The notes beneath the pieces are model-generated. The model was not told the origin of the DNA, did not search any database, and saw nothing but the letters and a program-made list of their open reading frames with translations. The translations under genes were made by a program, and so were the position numbers. Source: Nocardia africana NBRC 100379 (GTDB taxonomy: Bacteria; Actinomycetota; Actinomycetes; Mycobacteriales; Mycobacteriaceae). From it: 64,000 bases of DNA. Where the stretch lies: assembly GCF_001612635.1 (NCBI RefSeq), contig NZ_BDAV01000009.1, forward strand, positions 186,001 through 250,000. The letters are read 5' to 3'. This document shows positions 24,101 through 34,370 of the stretch, piece by piece (position 1 is the first letter of the stretch; each line of letters starts with the position of its first letter).

Positions 24101-27100
24101 CTCGTCGGCATGTTCGTCAACACCCTCGCCCTGCGCACACCCCTCGACCGCGGCGAACCGTTCACCACCTTCCTCGCCCGCATCCGCGACACCGACCTGC
24201 ACGCCCTCGACCACGCCGACGTCCCCTTCGAACGCATCGTCGAAGAACTCAACCCGCACCGAACCACCGCCGCACACCCCCTGTTCCAAGTGGTCCTCGC
24301 CTTCCAGAACACCGGCGCCATCGACATCGCCCTGCCCGACGTCGCCGTCTCCCGCGCCGACGTCGACACCGGCACCAGCCAATTCGACCTCCAACTCGTC
24401 ATCTCCGACACCTCCACCGAAACCGGTGCCGCCCAAGGCCTCTCGGGCATGATGATGTACGCCCGCGACCTGTTCGACCCCGACACCGTCACCGGATTCG
24501 TGCAGCGACTGCTGCGGATCCTCGCCACCGTCGCCACCACCCCCCACACCCCGGTCGGCGACATCGACTGGCTACACCCGCGCGAACGCCACACCCTGCT
24601 CACCAGCATCGGCCCCCGCACCGCACCCACACCCGAATCACCGCTGCTGCCCGGCATCTTCGCCGACGCCGTGCGCCGCAACCCCGACGGCCTCGCCGTC
24701 CGCACCGGCGACGACGGCCTCACCTACACCGAACTCGACCGGCGCTCCAACCGCCTGGCCCGCCTGCTCATCGACCACGGCGCCGGACCCGAAATCCCCA
24801 TCCTCGCCGCCGCGCCCCGCTCCACCGAATCCGTACTCATCTGGTGGGCCGTGGTGAAATCCGGCGCCACCTACGTCCCCGTCGACCCCGCCTACCCGGC
24901 CCACCGCATCGACCACATGATCACCGATTCGGCCGCCGCACTGGGCATCACCGTCACCACCGCACGCCCCGCCCTCCCCGACACCGCCGACTGGATCATC
25001 CTCGACGCACCCGACACCCTCACCCACCTCGACACCCTCGGTGACAACCCGATCGACGACCACGACCGGCTGCGGCCCCTGCGCGCCACCGACACCGCCT
25101 ACGTCGTCTTCACCTCCGGATCCACCGGACGCCCCAAAGGCGTCGCCGTCACCCACACCGGCATTGCCGACCTCGTCGCCACCCAACGCGCCGACTACCA
25201 CATCGAACCCGGCGCCCGGTTCCTGCACTTCGCCTCACCGTCCTTCGACGCCTCGCTGATGGAAATCCTGTTCGCCACCGCCGGCGCCGCCACCCTCGTC
25301 ATCGCACCCCCCGCCACCTACGGCGGCGACGACCTCGCCGACCTACTGCGCACCCAGCACGTCACCCACGCCTTCGTCACCCCCGCAGCCCTCGCCTCGG
25401 TCGACCCCACCGGCCTCGACGACCTGCGACTGGTGCTGTCCGGCGGCGAAGAAGTCCCCACCGAACTCGTCAAACGCTGGGCAGGCACCGACCGCCGCGG
25501 CACCCGCGAATTCCGCATCCTCTACGGACCCACCGAAACCACCATGCTCGCCACCGCCACGCGGCCGCTGCACCCGGGGGACCGGCCCACCATCGGCACC
25601 CCACTACCCGGCATGCAGATTCTGATCCTCGACTCCCGCCTGCACCCCGTCCCCGCCGGTGTGGTCGGCGAACTCTATCTCGCCGGCCCCGCCCCCGCCC
25701 GCGGCTACCTCAACCGCCCCGCCACCACCGCCGCCCGATTCGTGCCCTGCCCAGCCGGCGAACCCGGCGCCCGCATGTACCGCACCGGCGACCTCGTGCG
25801 CTGGAACACCCACGGCGACATTGAATTCGTCGGACGCAACGACTTCCAGGTCAAAGTCCGCGGCTACCGCATCGAACTCGGCGAGATCGACGCCGTCCTC
25901 GACGCCCGCCCCGACACCGCCTTCGCCGTCACCATCGCCCACCGCCAAGGCAACGCCCCCGCCATGCTGGTCACCTACGTCGTGCCCGCACCCGGCGCCA
26001 CACCCACCGCCGCCGAACTCACCAACGCACTCGCCGAGGCGCTCCCGCCCTACATGGTGCCCGCCGCCGTCATGATCCTCGACTCGATCCCCCTGTCGCC
26101 CAACGGCAAACTCGACCGCAGCGCACTACCCGAACCCGTCCTGCACACCGAAACATTCCGCGCACCCGCCTCACCGGTCGAAGAAATCGTCGCCGGCATC
26201 TTCGCCGACCTGCTCGGCCTCGACACCACCGTCGGCGCCGACGACAACTTCTTCGACCTCGGCGGCAACAGCCTCGTCGCCACCCGCGCCGCCGCCCGCA
26301 TCGGCGCCGCCCTCGACACCCGCGTCCCCGTCTCGATGATCTTCGACGCACCCACCGTCGCCAAACTCGCCGCCCGCGCCGAATCCCACGCCGACACCCG
26401 CCGCATCGCCCTCACCGAACAACCACGCCCACACCACCTCCCGCTGTCCTACGCCCAACAACGGATGTGGTTCCTCAACCGCTTCGAACCCGACACCCCC
26501 GCCTACAGCATCCCCATCGTCATCCGGCTCACCGGCCACCTCGACACCGACGCCCTGCACGCCGCCATCGGCGACGTCATCACCCGCCACGAAGTGCTGC
26601 GCACCATCTACCCGGCCGTCGACGGCGAACCCACCCAGCAAATCCTCCCACCCGCCGACGCCGTCCCACCCCTGCCCATCACCCGCATCCCCGAAACCGA
26701 ACTGCCACAGACCCTCTCGGCACTGCTGGCCACCGTCTTCGACGTCACCACCACCGTGCCGCTGCGCATCCGGCTCTACGACATCGCCGACGACACCTGG
26801 ATCCTCGCCCTCGTCGTCCACCACATCGCCGGCGACGGATCCTCACTGGCACCCCTGGCCCGCGACCTCACCACCGCCTACACCGCACGACTCGACGGCG
26901 ACACCCCCGCCTGGCCACCCCTGCCCGTCCAATACGCCGACTACGCCCTCTGGCAACGCACCGTCCTCGGCGGCGACGACGACCCCGACTCGCTGCTGCA
27001 CGCCCAAATCGACTACTGGACAACCCAACTCGCCGACGCACCCGCACTGCTCGCGCTGCCCGCCGACCGGCCGCGCCCGCCCGTGCAAACCTACGCCGGC

Positions 27101-30100
27101 GCCCGCGTGCCCCTCACCGTCGACCCCGAACTCCACGCCCGCCTCCAACACCTCGCCCGCGCCCACAACACCACCCTGTTCATGGTCTTCCACGCCGCAC
27201 TCGCCGCCGTCCTCGCCCGCCTCGCCGGCACCGACGACGTCACCATCGGCACCCCCTACGCCGGACGCGGCGAACCCGAACTCGACGACCTCGTCGGCAT
27301 GTTCGTCAACACCCTCGTCCTGCGCACCCGCCTGCGCACCGACATGACCTTCACCGACCTGCTCGACCAGGTCCGCGACACCGACCTCGCCGCCTTCGGG
27401 CACGCCGACGTCCCCTTCGAACGACTCGTACAAGAACTCAACCCCGCCCGCTCCCACGCCCACCACCCGCTGTTCCAGGTGATGCTCGCCTTCCAGAACC
27501 TCACCGGCACCCAATTCGAACTCCCCGAACTCACCCTCTCCGCCGTCGAAGCCGACATCGACACCTCACTGTTCGACCTGCAGATCACCGTCTCCGACAG
27601 CTACGACGACCACGGCGGCCCCGCCGGCATCACCGGCGGCATCACCTACGCCCGCGACCTGTTCGACCCCGACACCGTCACCGGCATCGCCGCCCGCCTC
27701 GACCGGCTCCTGCGCGCCCTCGTCGCCGACCCCACCGGACTCGTCTACGACGTCGACCTGCTCGACGCCGACGAACGCCGCGACGTCGTGGACCGCTGGA
27801 ACACCACCCACCACACCGTCGCCACCGGCGAAACACTCATCTCCATGTTCGCCGGCGCGGTACCGGCCTACCGCGACCGCACCGCCGTCACCTACGGCGA
27901 CCTGTCGCTGACCTACGGGCAGTTCTCCGCCCGCGTCAACCGGCTCGCCCGCTGGCTCATCGGCCGCGGCGTGGGCCCGGAAAAGCTGGTCGCCGTGCGG
28001 ATGCGCCGCTCGCTCGACCAGGTCACCGCCCTCTACGCCGTGCTCGCCGCCGGCGGCGGATACGTCCCCGTCGACCCCGACCTGCCCGCCGACCGCATCG
28101 ACTACATGCTGGCCACCGCCACACCCGTCGTCGTCCTGTCCACCCTCGACGGCATCGACCTGTCCGCCTACGACGACACACCCGTCACCGACCACGACCG
28201 CCGCACCCCACTGCGACCCACCAACACCGCCTACGTCCTGTTCACCTCCGGATCCACCGGCCGCCCCAAAGGCGTCGCCGTCCCGCACGGCGCCGCGGTC
28301 AACCAGATCCGCTGGCTCAGCGACGAATACCGCCTCACCGCCGCCGACGTGGTCCTGCAGAAGACACCGGCCACCTTCGACGTCTCGGTGTGGGAACTGT
28401 TCGCCACCCTCGGCGTCGGCGCCCGCCTCGTCATCGCCCGCTCCGACGGCCACACCGACCCCGCCTATCTCGCCGAAATCATTGCCGCACAACAGATCAC
28501 GATCACCTCGTTCGTTCCGTCCATGCTCGCCGTCTTCGCCGAAGCCGCACCCGAGCGCACCCTGACCTCACTGCGCGCGCTGCTCATCGGGGGAGAGGCG
28601 TTCGGTTCCGACACCGTGGCCGCCGTCCGGCGCGTCCTGCCCGAGGTCGAACTGCACAACCTGTACGGGCCCACCGAATTCACCGTGCACGTCACCTCCC
28701 ACCACGTCACCGACGCCGATCAGGGCAGCGTGCCGATGGGCATGCCCGTCTGGAACGCCCGCGCCTACGTCCTCGACGCCCGGCTCAATCCGGTACCGCC
28801 CGGAGTGGCGGGGGAGCTGTACCTCGCGGGCACCCAGATCGCTCGCGGCTACCACGCCCGCCCCGGCCTCACCGCCGAACGGTTCGTGCCCGACCCCTAC
28901 AACAACGGCGGACGCATGTACCGCACCGGCGACCTCGTGCGGCGCCGCCGCCGCGACGGCGAACTGGAATACCTGGGACGCACCGACTTCCAGGTCAAAC
29001 TGCGCGGCTTGCGCATCGAACTCGGCGAAATCGAAACCGTGCTCGCCGAATATCCCGGCGTCGCCCGCGCCATCGCCGTGGTCCACTCCAGCGAGCTCGC
29101 CGCCCAGCTCGTCGGCTACCTCGTGCCCGCCGCCGGCGCCACCGTCGACACCGCCGCGGTCCTCGCACACGCCGCCGCCGAACTGCCCAACTACATGGTG
29201 CCCACCACACTCATGGTGCTCGACACCGTTCCGCTCACCGCCTCCGGCAAACTCGACCGCGCCCGGCTGCCGGAACCGGTGGCCGCGGTAGGGGAGTTCC
29301 GCGAACCGTCGACCTGGCTCGAAGAAGAGGTCGCGCGCGCCTTCGAACACGTCCTCGGCGTCACCCACGTCGGAGCCGACGACGACTTCTACGCCCTGGG
29401 CGGCAACTCGCTGCGCTCGGTGCAGGTCGCCAGCGAACTCACCAAGGAACTGCACTTCGAGATCCCGCTCGGCTGGATGCTGTCGGATCCGAATCCGGCC
29501 GACCTCGCCAAGCGCATCGAAACCGGAATGAGCGACGGACACCACGAACCCGGGCCCGCGGCCTTCGGTCTGGACGTCGTGCTGCCGATCCGGACCGGTG
29601 GCAGCCGGCCACCGCTGTTCTGCATCCATCCCGCCTCGGGCCTGTCGTGGTGCTACTACACCTTCGGCGACCACCTCGCCGGCGACCGCCCGATCTACGG
29701 TCTGCAGGCGCCGCAGATCGGTGGGGAAGTGCCGGGCCCGCAAACGTTCGAGGAGATCGCGCGCCGCTACTTCCAGGAGATCCGCGCCATCCAGCCGCAC
29801 GGGCCCTACCATCTGCTCGGCTGGTCGCTGGGTGGGCAGATCGCCCACGCCGTCGCCGCCGAAATAAGGTCGGCCGGTGAGGAAGTCGCGCTGCTGGCGC
29901 TGCTGGATGCCGAGGCCGAGGGAATCGACGCCACCGAGGTCTCCGAAGCCACACCAGGGGAGCTGATCAGCAACGTCGGCCCGGTCATGGGCATCGACGT
30001 CGTCGGCGCCGACGCGACCGCCGAAGAGGCCGCCGACCTGATCCGGCAGCAGCTGGGGGACAGCTTCGCCGTCGACGCCGCGACCATCGAACGCATGACC

Positions 30101-30343
30101 GACGCCTACAACCTGTCCATCCGGGCCGCGAGTGCCTGGCAGCCGCCGGTCCTCGACGCCGACATGCTGTATTTCACCGCCACGAAGGACCGGCGTGCCG
30201 ACGCGGCGGGCCACGAGGGATGGGCCCGGTTCGTCGCCGGTCGGATCACGAACGTCGATATCGCGGCCGAGCATCTGGCGATGACCGAACCCGCCGTGGT
30301 CGCCGAGATCGCGACGATCCTCAACCGCCGACTGGATCGGTGA
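12113..30343 (+). CDS. Five-module nonribosomal peptide synthetase, C-A-T-E-(C-A-T)4-TE
   Basis: About 6,076 residues. The GTG at 12113 was chosen because GGAGG lies at 12104-12108 and homology begins near residue 53. Domain order (residues): C1 53-480, A1 500-990, T1 Ser1039, E1 1093-1543, C2 1575-2030 (HH1715), A2 2042-2526, T2 Ser2574, C3 2640-3100 (HH2792), A3 3120-3606, T3 Ser3654, C4 3705-4160 (HH3840), A4 4177-4675, T4 Ser4720, C5 4775-5230 (HH4903), A5 5240-5722, T5 Ser5766, TE 5820-6076 (Ser5905 in GWSLGG, His6054). All C domains keep HHxxxDG. By colinearity it should make a pentapeptide whose first residue is D. It begins with a C domain, so an acyl or aryl cap or an upstream carrier is expected. 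C1, A5 and TE resemble EntF. No MbtH, PPTase, tailoring or export gene adjoins it. Confidence 0.95.
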   Translation: MTQFKSNFGGDSQAPKSPRVGTAPLGGHQAPGNGTRARTSGHGFPRPAPDGVFKLTAAQRGIWFAQHLAGESPISVAQYVEIVGELDTDLLLEACRTASVEFGSGHLHLIEVDGEPCQFVDHFRGAPATVVDLRRHPDPVATAHRLMTEDYAGPLDLLHDHLMVCVVYQVGDDHYLWYQRAHHIALDGFAAVTMLQRIIELYNAWLRGEQPSPAAAKDLAEITEQDLAYRGSTRFDNDRKYWTEHLADAPPVVSLAGRVGKPTIHPALVSDALAPETAALLDAVVAERSTSVTPIVVAAFAAYLARMTGSTEVLLSLPVSGRHSAILRRSGGMVANVVPLRVRVGARSVGELIDAVQGELTSALRRQRYRQEDIFRDLGIARDETASFGPAVNLMMIDNDVVLGETTGRLHVLTSGPTADLFVNIYPGAGRDSTHIDFQGNPNIYQPDELAGHHRRFLMFLHEFLARGTHYRIDRLPLLAPQEQQRLLPVHGADAVAPRLLADILADSAYRHRAADAIATPDTTLTYGELDTRSAQLARLLIARGAGPGTTVAIMLRRSVESIVAAWAVAKSGAAIVQVDPEYPAKRIEHMIDDSGARVGVTVDAYRGRLPQAVTQVVLDDPDTAAACRDTTGTPIGDSERLRPLRPDDLAYITYTSGSTGIPKGVQVTHAGLADLIADRSEVCGVDATARVSYALSPSFDASLEQFLVCFANGATLLVVPPEVIGGDDLTDLLATQHVTHLTLTPAMLATVDPRRLSELRVVVVGGDVCPPHVIERWTRCAAMFNEYGPTETTITAASAAVTPGGDLTVGAPIRGVSAMVLDRCLQAVPPGTAGELYLAGPGVARGYSHRFAETAARFVADPYGEPGTRMYRTGDMARWVGDGPVPELELLGRSDFQVKIRGYRIEPGEIDAALAAHDDVDISVTVPVRNNADATVLASYVVPVRGRHIDPLELQRFARDTLPPHLVPAVIMALDTLPVNAFGKLDRTALPAPAFGTAAAGRAPSTPREQRVAQLFGEILDVATVGADDSFFALGGDSILSIQLVARAKAEGLSFSTQDVFDHKTVAALAAVATDAGGGPQLAELPGGAVGPMPLTPIMYAMLARGRFDRFAQATLIELPPQVDDADLVAALAAVLDRHDMLRAVLRGAHSADRYIDVAAPGAVDAATVYESVRLPRRDATEIDARLQAAADRLDPADGVLVHVVRMRDDTTGPDLMWVVIHHLAVDAVSWRILLADLAGAWQQISAGAEPAFGPASTSVRRWSHGLTDQAAGRRDGELELWKSVLAPGEKLLGTRHLDPARDTAATAGRIEVHVPADVSEAVLTTVPARFHGTPNDPLLAALALALGEWRRRRGGDADTELISLEGHGREEHAVPGADLSATVGWFTTRFPVRLDLRGLDTDDAFAGGAAAGTAIVRAKEQLRAIPDNGIGYGMLRCLDAEAGAELATTPEPQIAFNYLGRVGVHEQSGPWTPTTEFTSLTATGDPAMALPAVLDVNAIAEPGTDGLELDATWEFATGVLNAAEVEELAGLWVRALRGLATHARSDTAGGFTPSDFPLVDLTQDDIDRWQLEYPTMTDVWPLTALQSGLLFHAVYDTDRVDGYTVQATLTLAGQVDTARMRAAAQTVIDRHDSLRTAFVESAAGPRQIVMSGVRADWHDSDLTEIADAGERERERRRITDTASAPFDPARPPLLRFHLIRTGATEFELLLTNHHIVLDGWSMPLLIHELLTLYAADGDPATLAAAGSYRDYLHWLHSQDRDAAITAWQHVLAGMDSPTLVTGRPDRTVPADNSEVSANLSAETTAAITDLSRAYGVTANTTVQVAWALLLTTLTGRSDIVFGNTVSDRPPQVPGVERMVGLFINTVPVRIRLEPGETVADLLSRVQSEQAATLDHRHLGLAELQRATGFADMFDTVTVLESYPLDREQLTHNLREAGLRLVDVDAHDATPYPLSLQVTPPRPGRDSDPDAATSATHTVMLRFSCDRLDADTARTLLGRYEQILDQIAADPTATVAAISPCSNSELAELIPAPHSAPAGRTLRDILTGTARTHPDAVAVRAGTTTLTYRELAARAHRLAQHLLTRGARPETVVAVVVPRSVELAVAIWAVAETGAAFLPLDPGNPGERIAELLADSGTTLGVTTRALAHRLPTAVDWTLADTDLPAEPETTTATDELRLDNAAYLIYTSGSTGTPKAVHLTHRGLAGLTAAHADAFAVDTTSTVLQVASPGFDACLSELLLAHGHGATLVIAPPDVYGGAALEELLRTRGVTHAIITPSVLTTMDPAKLPAMTTIAVVGEATGTDLVTRWAPGRRLMNHYGPTETTVWATGSDALTPGEPVTIGTPIHGLSVTVRDMWLRPVPAGVAGELYVRGPALARGYLDRPATTAARFVADPESSRGQRLYRTGDSVRWLHTTRGPQLEYLGRSDQQVKIHGLRIEPGEIDARLARHDSVAAAATVDRPGPAGEPVLVSYVVAAPGATLDPAALHADLERELAHYMNPAAIIELADMPRTPVGKIDRAALRDLDFRTDETAGRAPATADEQLMAKLFAEVLHRDTVYADSNFFTLGGDSIVSMRLVALAREAGLTLTPRDVFEAKTVAALAEMVRGTVTADPSLSREPAHRAEGRPPRPSDFPLVELSAADVERLDHRYPDLADVWPLSPMQAGIRFHSTYNPGAGDNYTVQTAIGFTGAVDAERLRRAAQALVDRHDILRAAFTDTSSGPCQIVLGHAPVRFRHIDLTAPGADPTGLDRVAADDAAEGFDLSAPPLIRFTLITVRPDSYRLLVTNHHVILDGWSMPLLMSELLTNYSTPAHVDTAEPAPSYRDYLAWLHRQDLAASTAAWAHEYADVESPTRVARADAAHRDTSAGEIDTLLPAHRAADLRRVAAGAAVTVNTAVAAAWALTLRELTGDTDVVFGSAVSGRPPELPQVDRTLGMFLNTIPVRVPLDPTHTVEQLLTRIQQHQTRMLGHHHIGLPDIHRAAGMTALFDTAVAFQSFPVDRPALQHLVDAAGLRIDDITGVDATPYPLSLVVAPDAADTEHTDTPHTDAAAAAGLRITLRYLDDEFDTHRAQWILDRFVTLLHRIADDPATPLARLTVADATEPATAHTHRRPRTLGDILTATAAARPDAVAATCGADTITYRDLDQRSNRLARLLLRRGLTPHTVLASALPRSLDAVVTMWAAAKTGAAFVPIDPRLPAERIAFLLGDSGATLGITHTGTARPPQHIDWLTLDDPGTVHALDTESGAPITDTERGAALTPDRTAYLIYTSGSTGTPKGVLVTHRGLADLVDAQHRLLGVTADSAVLQVASPSFDASIFELLMAHGAGGRLVVSPPDVYGGPELAKLLQREHISHAVLTPSALATIPGDRFDTLRVLATAGEPVGPELVDRWAPGRTMVNLYGPTESTIWATASAPLTPGAPITIGAPAGPVTTTVLDTWLRPVPHGVAGELYLLGPGLADGYKDRTALTATRFVACPFGAPGARMYRTGDIVRRTTRGDLEFVGRNDFQVKVRGNRIELAEIDAALAAHPDVAFAVTVPRTDDGRPTALVSYVTPAAGATLSDTDLKTTLAQALPPYMVPAAVMILDEVPLTPTGKLDRDRLPRPPVTARAFRAPTTWQEDVVARAYEQVLDAEHVGADDDFFALGGDSLSAALVAARIGAALDVRIPVRTIFEEPTVAALARRARTLHGTARIPLTAGDRPDPLPLSLAQQRMWFLNRFEPESAAYNIPVMLQLSGHLDTTALSAALDDVIARHEVLRTIYPETDGEPRQVILDRAPITLETGHPAPDILPHLLTEFVRRGFDVSTQVPLRVALFDITTDTDDTGRYMLVLVVHHIAGDGQSMGPLARDVMTAYAARHTGQPPHWQPLPVQYADFALWQRRILGSAADPASLMSTQLDYWRTTLDRVPDLLDLPTDRPRPAVASLTGGRVPLDIPAPLHRQLQTLARDHGTSLFMVVHAALAVLLGRLADTDDIVIGTPVAGRGEPGLDDLVGMFVNTLALRTPLDRGEPFTTFLARIRDTDLHALDHADVPFERIVEELNPHRTTAAHPLFQVVLAFQNTGAIDIALPDVAVSRADVDTGTSQFDLQLVISDTSTETGAAQGLSGMMMYARDLFDPDTVTGFVQRLLRILATVATTPHTPVGDIDWLHPRERHTLLTSIGPRTAPTPESPLLPGIFADAVRRNPDGLAVRTGDDGLTYTELDRRSNRLARLLIDHGAGPEIPILAAAPRSTESVLIWWAVVKSGATYVPVDPAYPAHRIDHMITDSAAALGITVTTARPALPDTADWIILDAPDTLTHLDTLGDNPIDDHDRLRPLRATDTAYVVFTSGSTGRPKGVAVTHTGIADLVATQRADYHIEPGARFLHFASPSFDASLMEILFATAGAATLVIAPPATYGGDDLADLLRTQHVTHAFVTPAALASVDPTGLDDLRLVLSGGEEVPTELVKRWAGTDRRGTREFRILYGPTETTMLATATRPLHPGDRPTIGTPLPGMQILILDSRLHPVPAGVVGELYLAGPAPARGYLNRPATTAARFVPCPAGEPGARMYRTGDLVRWNTHGDIEFVGRNDFQVKVRGYRIELGEIDAVLDARPDTAFAVTIAHRQGNAPAMLVTYVVPAPGATPTAAELTNALAEALPPYMVPAAVMILDSIPLSPNGKLDRSALPEPVLHTETFRAPASPVEEIVAGIFADLLGLDTTVGADDNFFDLGGNSLVATRAAARIGAALDTRVPVSMIFDAPTVAKLAARAESHADTRRIALTEQPRPHHLPLSYAQQRMWFLNRFEPDTPAYSIPIVIRLTGHLDTDALHAAIGDVITRHEVLRTIYPAVDGEPTQQILPPADAVPPLPITRIPETELPQTLSALLATVFDVTTTVPLRIRLYDIADDTWILALVVHHIAGDGSSLAPLARDLTTAYTARLDGDTPAWPPLPVQYADYALWQRTVLGGDDDPDSLLHAQIDYWTTQLADAPALLALPADRPRPPVQTYAGARVPLTVDPELHARLQHLARAHNTTLFMVFHAALAAVLARLAGTDDVTIGTPYAGRGEPELDDLVGMFVNTLVLRTRLRTDMTFTDLLDQVRDTDLAAFGHADVPFERLVQELNPARSHAHHPLFQVMLAFQNLTGTQFELPELTLSAVEADIDTSLFDLQITVSDSYDDHGGPAGITGGITYARDLFDPDTVTGIAARLDRLLRALVADPTGLVYDVDLLDADERRDVVDRWNTTHHTVATGETLISMFAGAVPAYRDRTAVTYGDLSLTYGQFSARVNRLARWLIGRGVGPEKLVAVRMRRSLDQVTALYAVLAAGGGYVPVDPDLPADRIDYMLATATPVVVLSTLDGIDLSAYDDTPVTDHDRRTPLRPTNTAYVLFTSGSTGRPKGVAVPHGAAVNQIRWLSDEYRLTAADVVLQKTPATFDVSVWELFATLGVGARLVIARSDGHTDPAYLAEIIAAQQITITSFVPSMLAVFAEAAPERTLTSLRALLIGGEAFGSDTVAAVRRVLPEVELHNLYGPTEFTVHVTSHHVTDADQGSVPMGMPVWNARAYVLDARLNPVPPGVAGELYLAGTQIARGYHARPGLTAERFVPDPYNNGGRMYRTGDLVRRRRRDGELEYLGRTDFQVKLRGLRIELGEIETVLAEYPGVARAIAVVHSSELAAQLVGYLVPAAGATVDTAAVLAHAAAELPNYMVPTTLMVLDTVPLTASGKLDRARLPEPVAAVGEFREPSTWLEEEVARAFEHVLGVTHVGADDDFYALGGNSLRSVQVASELTKELHFEIPLGWMLSDPNPADLAKRIETGMSDGHHEPGPAAFGLDVVLPIRTGGSRPPLFCIHPASGLSWCYYTFGDHLAGDRPIYGLQAPQIGGEVPGPQTFEEIARRYFQEIRAIQPHGPYHLLGWSLGGQIAHAVAAEIRSAGEEVALLALLDAEAEGIDATEVSEATPGELISNVGPVMGIDVVGADATAEEAADLIRQQLGDSFAVDAATIERMTDAYNLSIRAASAWQPPVLDADMLYFTATKDRRADAAGHEGWARFVAGRITNVDIAAEHLAMTEPAVVAEIATILNRRLDR
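12269..16740 (+). other. NRPS module 1: starter C - A1 - T1 - E
   Basis: C1 keeps HHIALDG (12656-12676) and is of the EntF-like, chain-initiating kind. A1 core: [31 protein letters not shown]. The ten-residue code, read by alignment to GrsA in my head, is D-A-E-T-V-G-E-I-T-K; the D-A-E-x-[IV]-G pattern is shared with some lysine-type domains, so a basic residue is possible. T1 has LGGDSI. E has [10 protein letters not shown] (His1223, Asp1228), EGHGREE and NYLGR, all intact, so residue 1 should be epimerised to D. Confidence 0.8.
16780..19950 (+). other. NRPS module 2: C(DCL-type) - A2 - T2, epimerase missing
   Basis: C2 ([21 protein letters not shown]) is the type that accepts a D-configured donor, as expected after E1. 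A2 code read: D-A-S-I-A-V-H-V-W-K; no match I can recall. The A3 core motif is [11 protein letters not shown] (Ala for the usual Gly). T2 has LGGDSI, the carrier signature normally found before an E domain, yet C3 follows directly. Confidence 0.75.
20020..23190 (+). other. NRPS module 3: C(DCL-type) - A3 - T3
   Basis: C3 ([21 protein letters not shown]) closely resembles C2 and is also DCL-like. A3 code read: D-A-F-V-A-A-L-I-W-K, a small hydrophobic-looking pocket with Trp at position 331, not matched to a known residue. T3 carries LGGDSL with Ser3654. Confidence 0.75.
23230..26385 (+). other. NRPS module 4: C(LCL-type) - A4 - T4
   Basis: C4 begins [14 protein letters not shown] and has HHIAGDGQS, an L-donor type. 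A4 code read: D-A-M-F-L-G-L-M-L-K, unusual. T4 has LGGNSL with Ser4720. Stretches of A4 are nearly identical in DNA to A3 (for example around 22640-22690 versus 25830-25880). Confidence 0.75.
26440..30343 (+). other. NRPS module 5 and thioesterase: C(LCL) - A5 - T5 - TE
   Basis: C5 has [14 protein letters not shown] and [10 protein letters not shown]5 differs in style from A1-A4 ([21 protein letters not shown]) and is EntF-like. Its code D-V-W-S-L-G-L-V-H-K shares six positions with the usual threonine code, so a hydroxy amino acid is plausible but unproven. T5 has YALGGNSLR. The TE is an alpha/beta hydrolase with GWSLGG, an Asp in LALLDAE and His in AEHLAM, for hydrolytic or cyclising release. 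Confidence 0.75.
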
Positions 30344-30854
30344 GGGATCGGACCGAACAGCGATTACTTGACATAATGTAGATTATCGGCGCAATGGAAC
30401 GGGCGCTGGAGGACGCATTTGCGCTGTGCGTCAGCATCTTTCAGTGATTGCCTTCGGCGCCTCGGCTGTGCCGCTCGGCCGTCCCGCATGCCGTGGACCA
30501 TCGGCATTCGACCGCCGCAGACGTCTCGCGCGAACCTGCCGAAATCCTCCTGGTGAAACTTTTCGCCTCTGGCCTGATTCGCCGGAAAATTTCTGGCGCT
30601 CGCGTCGGGTCGGCGTCCGCCATCATCGCCCACTTCCCCAGCCCGGGCTTCCCCTCGCAAACGTCACAGTGACGTAATGGGGACGCTTCCGTGGGCCGCC
30701 CGGAACCAGCCGAGATCCGGATCCGATGCACCTCACCGCGCACCGTCCGTACGTCTTGTGATTCGAAGGCAGCGCACACCGCGCGGTTTGGTACCCGCCA
30801 CGAGTCCGTCGCGGCTGCGGTGGTGACTTGTTAGCGTCCTCGGTAGGAGGTGTC
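30344..30854. other. 511-bp intergenic region between NRPS and choD
   Basis: No gene supported; short overlapping frames on both strands lack motifs. It holds GATTACTTGACATAATG (30362-30378, with the 9-bp palindrome ACATAATGT at 30371-30379) and a perfect 7-bp-arm palindrome ACGTCAC-A-GTGACGT at 30661-30675. No clear terminator for the NRPS was seen. Confidence 0.5.
30661..30675. promoter_or_regulatory. Palindromic site upstream of choD
   Basis: ACGTCAC-A-GTGACGT is a perfect inverted repeat about 180 bp before the choD start. It is probably a dimeric regulator site (inference); I cannot name the regulator. Confidence 0.4.
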
Positions 30855-32585
30855 ATGAAGGCAGCGCGGCCTTTCGATGTCGATGTGGTGATCGTCGGAT
30901 CCGGATTCGGTGGCAGTGTGACGGCATTGCGATTGGTGGAAAAGGGATATTCGGTCGCGGTGCTCGAGGCCGGGCGACGCTACGAGGACGCCGACTTCGC
31001 CACCACCAGCTGGGATCTGCGACGGTATCTGTGGGCACCGGCACTGGGCTGCTACGGCATCCAGCGGATCCACCGGCTGCGCGACTGCTTCATCCTCGCC
31101 GGCGCCGGAGTCGGCGGTGGCTCGCTCAACTACGCCAACACCCTCTACAAGCCGGGACGCGCGTTCTTCGAGGACCGGCAGTGGGCCGAGATCACCGACT
31201 GGGACGCCGAACTCACCCCGCACTACGACCAGGCCCGGCGCATGCTCGGTGTCGTGGAGAACCCGCACACCACCCCGGCCGACGAGATCATCCGCTCGGT
31301 GGCCGAGGAGATGGGCGTCGCCGACACCTACGTCCCGACGCCGGTCGGTGTGTATTTCGGTCAGCCCGGAGTCGTGAGCGACGACCCCTACTTCGGTGGT
31401 GTCGGACCGGAGCGCACAGGCTGCATCGAATGCGGCGAGTGCATGACCGGATGTCGGCACGGCGCGAAGAACACGCTGGTCAAGAACTATCTCGGTTTGG
31501 CCGAAAGCGCTGGGGCACAGATACATCCGATGACCACGGTGACCGCGCTGCGACCGCGGGACGACGGCAGCTGGCGCGTCGACACACGCCGCACGGGCCG
31601 ATTCCGGGGTGGGCGGCGCAGCTTCTCGGCGCGGTATGTGGTGCTGGCGGCGGGGACCTGGGGTACGCAGCGGTTGCTGTTCCGGATGCGCGACACCGGG
31701 GTGTTGCCGGCGCTCTCGCCGCAGCTGGGTGTGCTGACCCGCACGAATTCGGAGGCGATTCTGGGTGCGGGCCGCACCCGGGTGGACACCGGCCTGGATC
31801 TGACGGCGGGCGTGGCGATCACCTCGTCGTTCCATCCGACCTCCGACACCCATATCGAGCCGGTGCGCTACGGCAAGGGTTCGAACACGATGGGGTTGTT
31901 GCAGACCTATCTGGTCGACGGCGGGCAGACGGTGCCGAGGTGGGTGAGGGTGCTGGCGATCGCGGCCACCCATCCGGTGCGGACGGTGCGGTTGCTGCGG
32001 ACGCGGCGCTGGAGTGAACGAACGTTGATCCTGCTGGTGATGCAGAGCCTGGACAATTCGATCACCACGTTCACCCGGCGCGGTCTGTTCGGTCGCCGCT
32101 ACACCAGCAGGCAGGGCTACGGCGAGCCGAATCCGTCGTGGATCCCGGCCGGGCACGAGGTGACGCGGCGGGTGGCCGACAAACTCGGCGCCACCGCGGG
32201 CAGTACCTGGCCGGACATTTTCGGCGTGCCGATGACGGCGCATTTCATCGGTGGGTGCGTGATCGGCGGCGACCGCGAGCACGGTGTGATCGATCCATAT
32301 CACCGGGTGCACGGGTATCCGACATTGAGCATCGTGGACGGGTCGGCGATCTCGGCGAATCTCGGTGTGAATCCGTCGCTGACGATCGCCGCGCAAGCCG
32401 AGCGGGCGGCATCGATGTGGCCGAACAAGGGCGAGCGGGATCCGCGGCCGCCGATGGATCTCCCCTACCGGCGCGTCGATCCGATCGCGCCGGTGGCGCC
32501 GGTGGTTCCGGCCCGCTCCCCTGCCGCGTTGCGGCTGCCGATCGTGGAGGTCCGCCACGCGGCCCCGGACGCTCGCCCGGCCTGA
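30855..32585 (+). CDS. choD: GMC-type FAD oxidoreductase, ChoD-like (putative cholesterol oxidase)
   Basis: 576 residues, ATG 30855 with AGGAGG at 30845-30850. The N-terminal FAD motif VIVGSGFGGSVTALRL, AGAGVGGGSLNYANTLY and the C-terminal VDGSAISANLGVNPSLTIAAQAERAA match the mycobacterial ChoD family over the whole length (recalled, not searched). ChoD was proposed to oxidise and isomerise the 3-hydroxyl of cholesterol; the true substrate of this family is debated. A cluster CIECGECMTGC (CxxCxxCxxxC) is conserved, which is unusual for a GMC enzyme. A -10-like TAGCGT (30832-30837) would give a very short leader. Confidence 0.88.
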   Translation: MKAARPFDVDVVIVGSGFGGSVTALRLVEKGYSVAVLEAGRRYEDADFATTSWDLRRYLWAPALGCYGIQRIHRLRDCFILAGAGVGGGSLNYANTLYKPGRAFFEDRQWAEITDWDAELTPHYDQARRMLGVVENPHTTPADEIIRSVAEEMGVADTYVPTPVGVYFGQPGVVSDDPYFGGVGPERTGCIECGECMTGCRHGAKNTLVKNYLGLAESAGAQIHPMTTVTALRPRDDGSWRVDTRRTGRFRGGRRSFSARYVVLAAGTWGTQRLLFRMRDTGVLPALSPQLGVLTRTNSEAILGAGRTRVDTGLDLTAGVAITSSFHPTSDTHIEPVRYGKGSNTMGLLQTYLVDGGQTVPRWVRVLAIAATHPVRTVRLLRTRRWSERTLILLVMQSLDNSITTFTRRGLFGRRYTSRQGYGEPNPSWIPAGHEVTRRVADKLGATAGSTWPDIFGVPMTAHFIGGCVIGGDREHGVIDPYHRVHGYPTLSIVDGSAISANLGVNPSLTIAAQAERAASMWPNKGERDPRPPMDLPYRRVDPIAPVAPVVPARSPAALRLPIVEVRHAAPDARPA

Positions 32586-32609
32586 CCGGCACGGCTCCGG
32601 TTCTCGGTG

Positions 32610-33056
32610 TCAGCGCGTGAGGCGTCCCAACAGTGCTGAGGCGCAAGCGATTCCGAGGACTGCGGCCAGGACGAGCACACCGAAGTCGGTCCACAGGCCG
32701 GCGGTGCCGCCGACGAGCAGGCCGCGCAGGGCGTCGACCTCGTAGCTGAGCGGGTTGACGTGGCTGACGACGTGCAGCCAGCCGGGCATGAGTGCCAGCG
32801 GGTAGAGGGCGTTGGAGGCGAAGAAGGCGGCACCGAGGACGACGGCGGTGAGGGCGCCGAGCAGTTTCAGCGGGTTCATCGTCATGTGGACGCCCATGAT
32901 CAGAGCGAGGACGACGATGATCAGCACTTGCGCGGTGGCGCGTACCCCGGCGGCGAAGCACTTGCCGGTGATCAGCGCCGCGCGGGGTGTGGGGGTGACC
33001 ATGAGTTTGTTGAGGATGCCGGCGTCGCGGTCCCAGATCGGTTGGATGCCGTTGCG
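32610..33056 (-). pseudogene. 5'-truncated ABC-2 type permease remnant
   Basis: The frame encodes IQPIWDRDAGILNKLMVTPT... followed by three or four membrane helices, ending in LLGRLTR*. This is the C-terminal half of DrrB-like ABC-2 permeases, which are usually about 250-260 residues. Upstream of about 33056 the frame stays open but loses all family similarity, and no start codon with a ribosome site fits. No ATP-binding partner is nearby. The best internal start (GTG/ATG near 33002) would give 130 residues lacking the first helices. Probably a deletion relic; a short functional protein is the less likely alternative. Confidence 0.65.
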
Positions 33057-33200
33057 TCTCCACCGAGTCCCGGGACGGGTCCGGCGATCGGCGCCTGTGT
33101 TACGTTGTGATCGACGTCACGCGGCCGGCGGTGTTCCCGGATTGGACGCCAGTGATCTCGGACGGCGGTCGCCCATCGCACGGACCGGAAGGAGATCATC

Positions 33201-33902
33201 GTGGCCACCGACCGGATTCTGGTCATCGTCACCAATGCGGGGGAATACGAGAAGGTCGGCTACCGCACCGGGCTGTGGCTCGGCGAGCTGACCCATTTCT
33301 ACGACTATGTCATCGAACACGGCTACACCGTCGACATCGCCAGTCCCGCAGGCGGATTCGTGCCCATCGATCCGGAGAGCCTGGCACACGACGTGCTGGC
33401 CGAACTCGGCACCGACCGCCGCTACCGCGATCGGGAGTTCATGGACCTGCTCGACCACACGCGCAGCATCGGCGAGGTCGAGGTCGAGGATTACGACGCG
33501 ATCTACTTCACCGGCGGGCACGGGGTCATGTTCGACTTCGGTGGCGACGATCTCGGCGCGCTCACCGCGGCTTTCCACGACAGCGGACGCGTGGTGTCTG
33601 CGGTCTGCCACGGGCCGGTCGGATTGCTGAACGTCCCGCTGGAGAGCGGGGCCGCGCTGATCGCCGGGCGGCGGGTGACCGGGTTCTCGTGGCCGGAGGA
33701 GGAAGCCGCCCAGCGTGCCGACGCGGTACCGTTCAGTCTTCAGGACGAACTCGTGAAATCGGGCGCCGACTACAGCATGGCCGACGAGCCGTTCGGAGTC
33801 CACGTCGTCACCGACGGGCGGCTGATCACCGGCCAGAATCCCGGCAGTGCCCGCGGGGTGGCCGAAGCGGTGGTCGCGACCCTGAGAGGAGATCAGCGGT
33901 GA
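33201..33902 (+). CDS. DJ-1/PfpI-family (Hsp31-like) protein
   Basis: 233 residues, GTG start with GGAAGGAG about 7 nt upstream. It has the class I amidotransferase-like fold with nucleophile elbow SAVCHGPVGL (Cys136) and YFTGGHGVMFDF upstream. Relatives act as glyoxalase III/deglycase or chaperones in stress. The extended insert between strands (HDVLAELGTDRRYRDREFMDLLDH) fits the Hsp31/type 1 GATase-like subgroup. Its stop overlaps the start of a UBP-type zinc-finger protein (GTGA). Confidence 0.85.
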   Translation: MATDRILVIVTNAGEYEKVGYRTGLWLGELTHFYDYVIEHGYTVDIASPAGGFVPIDPESLAHDVLAELGTDRRYRDREFMDLLDHTRSIGEVEVEDYDAIYFTGGHGVMFDFGGDDLGALTAAFHDSGRVVSAVCHGPVGLLNVPLESGAALIAGRRVTGFSWPEEEAAQRADAVPFSLQDELVKSGADYSMADEPFGVHVVTDGRLITGQNPGSARGVAEAVVATLRGDQR

Positions 33903-34249
33903 GCGATTCCGGCAGCGATATCGATGTCGAGGTGCCCGCCAGCGGAGCCGGTTGCGCGGAGTGTGTCGCCGCCGGCGGCTGGTGGGTGCATCTGCGCCGG
34001 TGCGCGCGCTGCGGGCATGTGGGTTGCTGCGACACCTCCCCTGCCCAGCATGCCACCGCCCACTTCCGCAGCACGGGTCATCCGATCATCCAGAGCTTCG
34101 AACCGGGTGAGGACTGGTTCTACGACTACCGCGACGGTGCGGTCGGTGAGGGGCCGGAACTGGCGCCGCCGACGAGTCATCCGGAGACGCAGCCGGTGCC
34201 GGGCCCCGCGGGTCACGTCCCCGCGGACTGGCAGGACCATATCCACTGA
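33899..34249 (+). CDS. UBP-type zinc-finger domain protein
   Basis: 116 residues, GTG start overlapping the DJ-1-like gene by 4 bp. Residues about 18-75 contain CAECVAAGG, CARCGHVGCCD and a series of His residues (QHATAHFRSTGH), the Cys/His ligand pattern of the ZnF-UBP fold. In eukaryotes this fold binds ubiquitin tails; actinobacterial versions are of unknown function and are often found next to redox enzymes. The C-terminal 40 residues are Pro-rich and probably disordered. Confidence 0.8.
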   Translation: MSDSGSDIDVEVPASGAGCAECVAAGGWWVHLRRCARCGHVGCCDTSPAQHATAHFRSTGHPIIQSFEPGEDWFYDYRDGAVGEGPELAPPTSHPETQPVPGPAGHVPADWQDHIH

Positions 34250-34294
34250 CGCGTCCCCCGCGCCGGGGCCCGGCGGTTGCGCAGGGCGGCCTCA

Positions 34295-34314
34295 CTGGGG
34301 ACGTTTGTCCTCTG
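34295..34314 (+). promoter_or_regulatory. Candidate DosR/DevR-type box
   Basis: CTGGGGACGTTTGTCCTCTG (34295-34314) matches the mycobacterial DosR consensus TTSGGGACTWWAGTCCCSAA at 14 of 20 positions, including the GGGAC-N4-GTCC core with the right spacing. It ends 56 bp before the flavodoxin-domain gene start, a normal activator distance. Confidence 0.5.
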
Positions 34315-34370
34315 CGCATGAGGTACGCCGCCTCTGGGAGCAGTCGCGGCCCGGGGCGCACGCTCGACAC

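Noticed and set aside
30441..30779. Overlapping frames on both strands in the NRPS-choD gap
   Set aside because: No recognisable domain and conflicting strands; nothing decides between them.
33075..33090. GGGAC...GTCC near 33070 as another DosR box
   Set aside because: The spacing between half-sites is two bases, not four, and flanks do not match.
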